Source of the DNA: Catenaria anguillulae PL171 | Taxonomy: Eukaryota; Blastocladiomycota; Blastocladiomycetes; Blastocladiales; Catenariaceae | Direction: 5' to 3' | Length of the DNA: 64,000 nucleotides | Assembly (NCBI GenBank): GCA_002102555.1 | Contig: MCFL01000003.1 | Location: forward strand, 620,001 to 684,000 | Part shown: positions 55,688 to 64,000 of the stretch, in pieces | Layout of the letters: every line of letters starts with the position of its first letter | How positions within the stretch are numbered: the first letter of the stretch is position 1 | Position numbers and translations under genes: made by a program | Notes under the pieces: generated by a model | What the model saw: only the letters and a program-made list of their open reading frames with translations | The model's database searches: none | Told to the model about the DNA's origin: nothing

Positions 55688-57907
55688 ATGCGCTCGCCCG
55701 CCCAAGAAAAGAAGCCAGCCAGCGCCCGTGCTGCGCAAAAGCCCAAAACGGGCGGCGGCCGCCCCGGTCCCGGCCCGACATTTGTGAGCAAGCTGTACAA
55801 GATGCTCTCGGATACTGGCAATGCTCGGCTCATCACTTGGACTCCGGCCGGCGACGCATTTGTGGTGCTGCGGCCGTCCGAGTTTGCGCGCAAGTTGTTG
55901 CCGACGCAGTACAAGCATTCGCAGTTCCAGAGCTTTGTCAGGCAGGCCAACATGTACGTGAGCACGTCCAATCTCCTCGCTCGTCTTGGCCAGCGCAACG
56001 GGCTTTTCCTCTGTCATCACTTAGTTGCTGAGCAATGGCGGCAGGGGGCTGGAGGTCCCACTCAAACCCGCCCAAAACTGACCTTGCCCTCCTCCTTCCA
56101 ATAGGTATGGCTTTTCCAAGGTGACATTGCCGTCCGCCCTGCTCACGCAGCTTTTGGCCGTCGGCGAGCCGTCGACAACGTCCACTGTATCTGCGCGTTC
56201 ATCAACCGTTCTTGTTCGCACCTCAACCCTCGTGACAGACGCGTCTCCCATGCCATTGCCCACGAGTGACGCAAGCCATGCCGGACCCACGAGTGCTCAG
56301 TATTTGCCACATACCGAGGCGGCCCCAGTGGCCGCCGCCGCTCTACCCGCCGCAACCTCGCGTGGCGCGGGCGGCGTCGCCCGGTCGGCTGGCGGCAAGG
56401 CCAGCGTCCACGACGAGCAGCCGTGGGCGTTTAAGCACCCGAAATTCATGCGCGGGGCCGTCGACTTGCTGCCCGAAGTGCGCCGCAAGGCACGCGTCCG
56501 CAAGATGTCGTTGACTGGAACCGACGGGACCGGCGGCCCGCCCGGCGGTATCGAGGTGACCGCACCGGCTGCTGGCAACCCCATGTCGCCGAAACAACAA
56601 GGGTCGGATGTACGGAGTGGCGAGACGGAGGGCGAGTCTGGCGCAGAGGACGCCGACGAAAGAGAAAGCCCTGGCCGAGGCGGATTGTATGGCGAGTACG
56701 ATGAGCTTGATGCGGAGCCTTCGACGGCGATGAGCGATGGCGGCGGGTTTTACGATTCCCATCGCGCGTCGTTGCCGGCGGCAAGCAACGCAAACTTCAG
56801 TCTTCACCACAGCCATGTCGACCGTGGAACTGTATTTCAGCAGTCAGCGTCGCCCCGGCCGCATGTCGAAACGAATGTCAACGACCCGCTCCCTCCTCGG
56901 CCACCCTTGGATCCTTTTGCAACGAATCAACATCCGGTTGCCCCTTACCCAGGTCACGCAGCCCCCACAACGTTGCCTCCACCACGCTCTGCACCGATTG
57001 CTGATCAACATGGAGGTCAACGTGCAACATCCGCCGCCATGTTTCGACTCGCAGAGCTCACCTCCCAATTGGCCGACATGGTTACCCGATCCTTGCCTTT
57101 GGAAGGGTCGAGCTCCGACGACGCGACGTCGGCTGCAGCGCGAAATGAGGTGACAAGAATTGTGTCTGAGGCGTGGGGGATTGCGAATACGTTTACGGGT
57201 GCCGATGCGGGTGCCGAATCCGCCACGGGTATGGGCGCGTCTTGATTTATGTCTGTCCAACCACGACCATGATGTTGACCCAAGTCTGTTTGCTTGTGCC
57301 AGAGTCATCTACCAACTCGCCGCGTGCAGCACGCCACCACCAGCTCGCCTCCTGGAGCCATGCAAATCCTAGGTTACCCTACCGACCAGCCAACCGGACA
57401 TATCCCGGATATCCTCCTGCAGGTCACTACTATGGCAGCGGGCCATACGCACGTCCACCGCCGTATGGTGTGTCTGCTCGTGACGTCTACTTGTCGCCAC
57501 CATACACCTCGCACCCGTCGTTTGCCTCGCGGTCGCCCGCAGACATGTACTGGCCCGACCCTGGCCACTTTCCTCTCAGCCCCTCGCATCCTCCAGCACA
57601 CTACAATGGATCATCGCCTTCGGCCGCGGCGCAGTACGTCCACCCGTTGCCGTCGAACGCGGCGAGCGCGGGTGGCCCGGCCGCTATCGGTCCGTCGCAT
57701 GCGCCGCCGTTGCCTTTGCCACTCCCGGCGTCGAGCCGGTATCATTCGACGGCATCGGCCGCAGCGGGAGGCGGGCCAGTGTCGGGACTCAGGTATGGCG
57801 CAAGTGCGGACATGAATTGGCCAGAGGATCGCGGCGCGGATGATGAGCGGCGGCGGGCGCCGACTGCCGAGGAGTATGAGATGGCGATGGCACAGCAGTG
57901 GCATTGA
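55688..57907 (+). CDS. HSF-type transcription factor with an expanded wing
   Basis: Nuclear DNA-binding regulator of the heat-shock-factor family. Exons 55688-55953, 56105-57228 and 57303-57907 join in phase to 664 residues. FVSKLYKMLSD, LITWTPAGDAFVVLRPSEFA and KHSQFQSFVRQANMYGFSKV are the HSF DNA-binding domain, and its last strand and helix are WAFKHPKFMRGAVDLLPEVR. Between GFSKV and WAFKHP lie about 100 Ser/Thr/Ala-rich residues where the family has a wing of ~15. No long HR-A/B trimerisation coil is seen, so it may belong to the Skn7/Mga1/Sfl1 side of the family rather than classical HSF1. The third exon is Pro/Tyr-rich and could be an activation domain; its donor (GTATGG) and acceptor (GTGCCAG) are inferred from composition and phase. 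Confidence 0.82.
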
Positions 57908-58410
57908 CCGCAGTGTACCCTTATCGTGCGAGCTTGACCGGCGCGCGCAAGGATCCCTCGATTTTTGGCCTCGTCATTTTATTCAATCCGCTCTTCCATC
58001 TCACGTGTTGCGGGTATCAGATGTATTTCTCGTTTACATGTCGCTGCAAATCTTGCCATTACCTGTTTCCTTGCTTTTTTGTGTGTCTTTGTGTGTGTTT
58101 GAGATATCTGCCAGTCATCCGCTTCTCGTCTTGACATCTCCAGCTCTACCAGTTGTTCATTTTCTTTTCAGTATTTAACATCATGCATGCTGTTGGCTTT
58201 CCTTTGATACCTGCCTATGGTCATGAGAAGCGACCAAGCACGAGCTGCGAGCCTGCTTCTTTCCTCGCGGCTGGTCGTTGGTGACAGCAGAAAGAAAGAG
58301 GAGGCAACTGTCGAATGTCATGAGCAAACACTGCATGAAGAGGGAAATCATTGCTCGCTGCCAATGCATGCTTGCATCCTTCCCACTCAATGCACTTGTC
58401 CCGCCTCATC
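57908..58410. other. Intergenic region
   Basis: About 500 bp, T-rich after the HSF-type stop (TTTGTGTGTCTTTGTGTGTG). No gene-like frame. Confidence 0.45.
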
Positions 58411-59036
58411 ATGTCCGGCGTCAAGTCCATGCGAGCGCCCGAATTGGCCGCCATGATTCGCGACCGGTCACTGACTCCAGGGTATATCCACTTATCCATT
58501 CCATTCCGGGGCGGGGCTCGGCGGCCTTGAGTACCTTCGCCTTGGTCGCAATCACCCTCGAAGCATACTCACGGCCAAATCCAACAGCAAAGATTACGTT
58601 GTCGTGGACGTGCGTGACGACGATTACATTGGCGGCCACATTCCAGGCGCCGTCAACTTGCCGTCCCATACATTGGGCGATCCTAATGTGATTGAGGCAA
58701 AGGCAAGAGAGTTTGCGAGCGTGCCCAAGCTCATCTTCCATTGTGCGTCCATCCTCCTGTTTGCTCACACCTGCTCACACCTGGAAGAACCTACAATCAG
58801 TGTCCAGTTGGCTCATTCCGCTGTGGATGTCTTGTGATTTTTACACAGGCGCGCTTTCGCAACAGCGTGGACCGAAAGCGGCAATGCGGTTTGCGTCCAT
58901 CATGGGTCCCGACCGGACATCCGAGATTTATGTGCTTATTGGCGGGTTCAGCCAGTGGCAGCAGCAGTACCGCAATGAGCCAGACTTGTTGGAAGGGTAT
59001 GACGCCAAGGTCTGGAGCGACGAGTGGTGGAACTAG
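58411..59036 (+). CDS. Rhodanese-fold phosphatase/arsenate reductase, Acr2/Cdc25-like
   Basis: Small cytosolic enzyme of 137 residues from exons 58411-58481, 58588-58742 and 58849-59036 (introns GTATAT...ACAG and GTGCGT...ACAG), all in phase. Rhodanese signature VVVDVRDDDYIGGHIPGA is followed by the active-site loop HCALSQQRGP (Cys ~76), a C-x5-R loop as in Cdc25, Ibp1, Ych1 and Acr2 proteins, which use six-residue loops suited to phosphate or arsenate. LIGGFSQWQQQY is the usual end of the domain. It has the compact length of Acr2/Ych1, lacking the N-terminal regulatory region of mitotic Cdc25. Which substrate it uses cannot be told from sequence. Confidence 0.85.
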
Positions 59037-60036
59037 CTATCGGTCAAGTTGGCGAGTTTTGTCGACGGCGGCAGCCTTGGGAAGCAGATGATGCCTGGGA
59101 GGTGGGTCTTGCGGGATGGAATGGTCGAGCTAGCTTTCTCTTTCTGGCATTTTGCAAATTTCATGTCAATTGCAACACATTGTCTGTCTATCGTCGCGTT
59201 GCCCGCTTCCTATTTCCAGGAGTAGTAAATCTACCCACTTTTGGGTTCCAGAATAAATGCGCAAACTTGGAGCAGCATTCTAGAGCTCGGCAGAAGGGGT
59301 AAAATGGCGCAGCGTCTTCCAGAAGCATTTTCCAGACGAGCACGCAGATCGTCTTTCACGGCATGCACAGTGAGAGGATTTGCGAGAGGTGAAAACACGC
59401 CCGCCTTGGCGTTTTGCCTGCTGTGGATTTTGGTGCTTTTCATGGCCTGTAAATATATTTATCTCCGTGCACGGATCAAAATGAGATCTAGAGACAATCA
59501 ATGCCAGTGGAAGATGTCCGCACGCAAGAAAGCAGAGGGCATTTTGTGAGGGTTTGCATTACGAAATGCATCGTACACACAGACCCAGGACCCCCGATGA
59601 TGACAAACGGACCCGCTGCAGCTTCCAGATCCGGCAGTCCGTTTGCGGCCGAGAAACCAGTCAAGATCCAAATCACTTCACTTGCGAGTTGTTTTCCCGA
59701 GCAGCTTCAAATGCCAAGCAGTCCGCAACAAGTTGGGACTCTCTGCATCAAAAGGAAGAGAGCCAAGAACCCATGAATGACTGAATGCACCTGAAAATCT
59801 CGGCCAAATCCCCACCCACCTCTCCCTGTATCCATCTCCAGCAACGCCTCCCGCCTTGGCATTCTCAGGCACAAGTCCCTGCTCTGTCTGCACCCAATTG
59901 GCCGGATCGCTTTCATTTCTGCGTGGACGATAATACATCGCTGTCGACCCGTCCTCGCAGCGCTCCCTAGTCGCAAATCTGGTTCCTTCCACCCAACTAC
60001 AATCCATTCCCATTCCTTTCGCCAAGTCGTAACATC
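59037..60036. other. Intergenic region
   Basis: 1 kb between the rhodanese gene and the next start. A 91-codon frame at 59501 shows no recognised similarity. Nothing else supported. Confidence 0.4.
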
Positions 60037-61442
60037 ATGACAGCCGCCTCTCCAGCAGCCGTACCGACTCCAGCTCCGCCACTGGGAGCTCAAACAGCGT
60101 CGCAACCGAGCCAGCCAACACAATCCTACAGCCAGCCCCCATTGCACGTTCCTCTCAAGTCTTCGATTGGCGGCACCACCCCTCCGGCCGCTTCACTGTC
60201 CGCGCGTGCCTGGGCATGGGTCCAACCGTACCTGACACTGTGGCGCTCCACCTGGGACTTGAAAATCACCGTCTACGCCATTCTGTGGTTTGTCGTTTGC
60301 ACCTACATTGTGTGCCTGTCCAATTCCGCCGTGGACCGCATCAACCCAAACAACTTTCTCCCATTCGACGAGCGCAAAGTATTGCACGATCCGCTGCTCA
60401 AGTGGTCGTTCCAAGTGTTTGTGCAATCGGGCTTGCCGCAGGATTTGAGTGACTTGTGGGTCAGGGCAGCCACGGCGCTCTTGTTTGCGCGAGCGCTGAC
60501 TATGAAGCGGCGGTCCTTGACCATTCTCCGGCGCATCTTGTACATTTCCGGTGCGGTTTACTTGATGCGTGCCCCCAGTGTCATCTTGACTGTGTTGCCC
60601 AATCCGTACATTCAGGTGCCTACACGTTGCCTTGTCGTTTCCATTGTTTCCTGGTGTGCTGACCTATCCCTCCCTCTTCATGTGGCTATCAGTGCATTTC
60701 CAACCCTCACCCAAACATCTTCATCGACGCCATCGACCTGATGCTGCAACGCCGGTACTCTTGCGGCGACGTCTTCTTCTCTGGCCACTCCATCTTCATC
60801 ACGCTTGTTGCGCGTATCTACATCATGTACACGGACAATGTGGTGATCCACTTGCTCGCTTGCCTGTTCACTGCGGGCGGCCTGTTTTCGCTCGTGTTTA
60901 CGACCTACCATTACAGCATTGACGTGCTGTTTGCGTTCACCATTGTCACGGCCCTGTACTCGATCTACCATTGGATCGCAAAGGGCAAAATGGGCGTCAA
61001 CCGGTGGTGGGGTAAGGTCATCTTGTACATTGATGGCGAGCGCATTATGGATCAGGAGGAGGAGGAGTTGTTGCCCATGTCGAGGCGCGGGTCGGCCGTT
61101 GGCTCTGCACTGGACGATTCCGACAACAATGGCCAGCAACGCGTGGCGGCATCCGAAGTGCCTGACACGTTTGGCACGCCGCGGGCAGGAAACATGCGGC
61201 AAGTTGGTGGGAACGGAGCGGGCACTGGCTCACAACTCCCGGTGGATGGCCGGTCGTCGTTGCATCTTGAGCAGTCGGCCGCACTCATGGTGCCATTACC
61301 TGGGTCGCCAGCGTTGGCCGAGGCCGCATTACTGGACGATCAGACGTTGACGGGGTCGGCGGCTGGATCAAACGGGTCGAGCCGGCGGCGTGCAGCGTCG
61401 CCCGTGAGACGAAAGACGGATGCAAGTGACGACGAGTTGTAG
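60037..61442 (+). CDS. Sphingomyelin synthase-like (PAP2_C) membrane enzyme
   Basis: Multi-pass phosphotransferase of the SMS/ceramide phosphoethanolamine synthase family, acting in the Golgi or plasma membrane. Exons 60037-60615 and 60693-61442 (intron GTGCCT...TCAG, 77 bp) give 442 residues. After a Pro/Ser-rich N-terminus come hydrophobic helices beginning VYAILWFVVCTYIVCLS. The two family boxes are CGDVFFSGHS (His ~225) and YHYSIDVLFAF (His ~266, Asp ~270), forming the catalytic His-His-Asp triad. The C-terminal 120 residues are a polar, Ser/Gly-rich cytosolic tail. Fungi usually put inositol phosphate on ceramide with Aur1, which lacks these exact boxes, so an SMS-like headgroup transfer is suggested; the headgroup is unknown. 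Confidence 0.85.
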
Positions 61443-61967
61443 ATTTCGATTTTTTTTTTTTTTAGTTTGGTTGTGGTGCTGGCCGGCATGATTTGATTTG
61501 AATCCGTATTTTACCCCCTCGACCCCACCTCTTCCTTGCTTCCCTCAGTGGGCGGCTGTCGTTAGCCTTGTCTTATTCCTTTTTTTTATTATCTCCTCCG
61601 TTGACTGTTCCTTCATGTACTACAAGTGTATCTGTCTTGGTCTTGGTCTTGTTTCTCACAACCGCCAGGTCGCCAGTTGACGGTTGCAACAGCAAGGTGG
61701 TTGCTAGGCTTGTCTCGTGCGTTACGTACTAACTTGAATGTAATCCCTACAGTGCAATGGAATGACGTGGCGGAAGAAACGCGCGAAACAGACTGAAGTT
61801 GGGTCGTGGCTGCCTGGCTTGGCAGTTTAGTTGGCAGTTGGCACGATGGACCAAACATAAAGATGTATCTACATACATTTAGTCCCTCAGCCAGCCAGTT
61901 CTTTCCAAATGTGCGCAAAGACGTACAACCCTATGAATTAACCATCGGGACGCAAGTATCCACCACC
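61443..61967. other. Intergenic region with T tract
   Basis: About 525 bp. A long run of T begins at 61450 just after the SMS-like stop, and TTTTTTTATT occurs near 61580. No gene. Confidence 0.45.
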
Positions 61968-64000
61968 ATGCTCACCGTGACCCCGCGCCGCACGGTACCC
62001 CTCCCGAGTCTCGCCTCCCCGCTCGGCGACTACATCCAGCGGTCCTACGGCGAATCGCCCGACGCCTACCAAGACGACTTCCGTGCCCTCGACCAACTGC
62101 GTGCCGCCATCACGGGTCCAATCGACCCGCACCCGGCCACGCTCGATGCGCTCGCCCGCTACTATGCGCAGCTGCGCTTTGTTGCTGCAAAGTTTCCGAT
62201 CGACGAGGCGTCTCTGCGCATCAAGTTCACCTGGCACCCGAGCTTCAAGCCCGCGAAAAAGGAGTATGCGTTTGCACACTTGGCATACGAACGAGCGTCG
62301 GTACTATTCAATGTGGGCGCCGTGTGTGCTTCGCTCGGCGCAGCCGAGGCCACGGCCGCCCCCGAGCGTGCTTGTGAGTGGTTTCGCAAGGCCGCAGGTG
62401 TGTTTGATGGGCTCAAGGCCGCACTTGCCAATGAGCTACGCGGCGTGCCTGCAGGCGACCTGGATTTGCATGCGGCCACGACCATCGAGTGTGCATTGCA
62501 AGTGATGCTGGCTCAGGCTGCAGAATGTGTGTGGATCAAGGGAGCAAAGGCGGGCAGTGTCAAGGATGGGCTGTTGGCCAGGATTGCCATGGAAATTGTT
62601 GGTCTGTACGGAGCGGCGCTTAAGGCTGTTGAAGGGTCGCAGGCGGCGCTCATGGAGGGCATGACAGTACGGATACATCCACCCTGCAATATGCGAATCT
62701 TGGTCGGCATGCCTTGTATGGATTCACATTCATTTACATCCTGTTTAGCGCTGGATCGTCGATATCAAGGCCAAGCAAGCCCTCTACACGGCGCACGCTC
62801 AATTCCGTAAATCCCTCGACTGTGCCTCGCGCATGCTGCATGGCGAATCTGTCGCTCGTCTACTCGCCGCACAAGCCGCCCTACAATCGAAATCAGCCCT
62901 GGCCAATGCCAACAAAATCCAATCGCCGATTGTCGACCTGCTACGCGCCCTCGACTCACAAATCGACCCGATTGCCAAATCTGCCATCAAGGACAACGAC
63001 CTCGTCTACGTCCAGCCCGTGCCCAAAGAAGCCGACCTGCCCGCCATCGCCCCCATCCCTTTTGCGCAACTCGGCGTAGCACCCATCCCATTTGCCGTCG
63101 ATCCAACACTCGTTGGCCGCCCGCTGTTTGCGGCGCTCGTCCCCTTCGAAGTCCACCAAATGACGTCCGAGTACTCGTCACGTAAAGAATCCGTTGTGTC
63201 TGCACTCACACGCGACATCCACGCCTGGCACGCACGCGGGCTTGCTGCCTTGCACGCATCTGGCCTACCCGGCGTGCTCGAGTCGCTCGCGTCCACGGCA
63301 CGTGGCGAATCGGGTGTTCCGCAAGCATCGCTCGATCGCGCGCGCCACTTTGCAACCGTGCTCGGCGGGACCAGGCACATTGAGACGCAAATTGCCGCTC
63401 TGCAGGCGGCCGCCGAGCGCGGCGCGGCCGTCATGCATGAGATTGAGAGTGTGTTGGATCAGGAGGCAAGGGAGGATACAGAGATCAAGGAACAGTTTCA
63501 GGAAAAGTGGGTGCGTGAGGCCAGCATGGTGTTGCAGCGTCCGATTCGCGATCGGGTCAGCGAGTTGAAGGACAAGTTGGCGGCGGCGGTCGGAAGTGAT
63601 GCCTTCATTCGTGAAAAGTATGAGGAAGGCAAGGACAAGATGGTCCGGTTGGAGATGGTGGCGGCCAATGGAGGTGGGTTGAACGGAATGGTGGGCGATG
63701 CGGCGGCGGCGGCGGGCAGCGTTTCGCCCAATGATCCTGCCGTCAAGGAAGCCAGAGACCTGGTAGCACAATACGAGGCCACGCTCAAGCAAGCCGCAGC
63801 ACTCGTGACCGAGGCACAGGATATGGCCCGGGCAGACGACATTGCGGCCGAGCTGACGGCCGTGGTTGCCCAGTCGGGTAACACTCTCATGATTGAAAAG
63901 CAGCCCTTGTTTGACAAGCACCTGGCAAAGTACGAGACAGTGCGGGGAAAGCTTGCCCAAGTGGAAAAGGCGCAAGAGGCACAAGTCGACCAACTTCAGC
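61968..64000 (+). CDS. BRO1-domain protein, ALIX/PalA (Rim20)-like, cut by window end
   Basis: ESCRT-III-binding adaptor, in fungi either Bro1/Vps31 (multivesicular body sorting) or PalA/Rim20 (alkaline pH signalling). Exons 61968-62666 and 62749-64000 (intron GTACGG...TTTAG, 82 bp) are in phase; 650 residues are visible. BRO1 blocks include FTWHPSFKPAKKEYAFAHLA, YERASVLFNVGAVCASLGA and DNDLVYVQPVPKEADLPAI, close to ALIX (YEKSCVLFNxxAL, DNDFIYHDRVP). The coiled V domain follows: DQEAREDTEIKEQFQEKW matches ALIX DEEEATDNDLRAKFKERW. The Pro-rich tail that would help separate Bro1 from PalA lies outside the window. An in-frame upstream Met at 61863 exists, but MLTVTPRRT fits the family N-terminus. 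Confidence 0.92.

Noticed and set aside
59501-59776. 91-codon plus-strand frame between rhodanese and SMS genes
   Set aside because: Composition and codon use do not resemble neighbours and no family is recognised.

Overview
The window looks like nuclear DNA of a flagellated (zoosporic) early-diverging fungus, most plausibly Blastocladiomycota. This is inferred from content: fungal-type gene spacing, many 65-95 bp introns, high G+C coding DNA, and a mix of fungal genes (septin, HSF-type factor, Pal/BRO1 protein) with cilium and centriole genes (POC1, TSNAXIP1-like, CEP164, katanin p80) that non-flagellated fungi have lost. No rRNA, tRNA or CRISPR was recognised.

Layout. 0-9.2 kb: mitochondrial SSB (partial), POC1, a Cdc3-type septin, a secreted His-1 copper protein of the BIM1/X325 (LPMO-like) type, and an F-box/ankyrin-like protein. 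9.9-20.4 kb: SMC1, divergent from a TSNAXIP1-like gene, then a membrane sensor resembling a degenerate histidine kinase. 20.4-22.6 kb: no gene, one tandem repeat. 22.6-26.1 kb: an IucA/IucC-type (NIS) siderophore synthetase and, tail to tail with it, an inverted second copy of the 5.8 kb copper-protein gene; both carry several apparent one-base losses. 26.5-41.1 kb: CEP164, ribosomal protein L12 (uL11), an M2 (ACE-like) peptidase, katanin p80 and the rabconnectin-3 beta/WDR7-like V-ATPase regulator. 41.8-46.8 kb: a CCCH protein with a makorin-type Cys/His motif, and a seven-helix membrane protein. 47-52.3 kb: a Helitron (Rep + Pif1 helicase) followed at once by a small SSB-like OB-fold gene. 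55.7-64 kb: an HSF-type factor, a rhodanese/Acr2-like phosphatase, a sphingomyelin-synthase-like enzyme and a BRO1/ALIX protein cut by the window end.

Genes lie on both strands with no operons; several share divergent promoters (septin/POC1, SMC1/TSNAXIP1, L12/M2, katanin p80/WDR7). Functional themes are the flagellar apparatus (four genes), metal acquisition (siderophore synthetase beside copper proteins), endomembrane and lipid work (WDR7, BRO1, sphingolipid enzyme) and genome maintenance (SSB, SMC1). Exon boundaries were worked out by eye from GT/AG sites, reading phase and remembered family sequences. Most phases close exactly; uncertain ends are stated in each entry.
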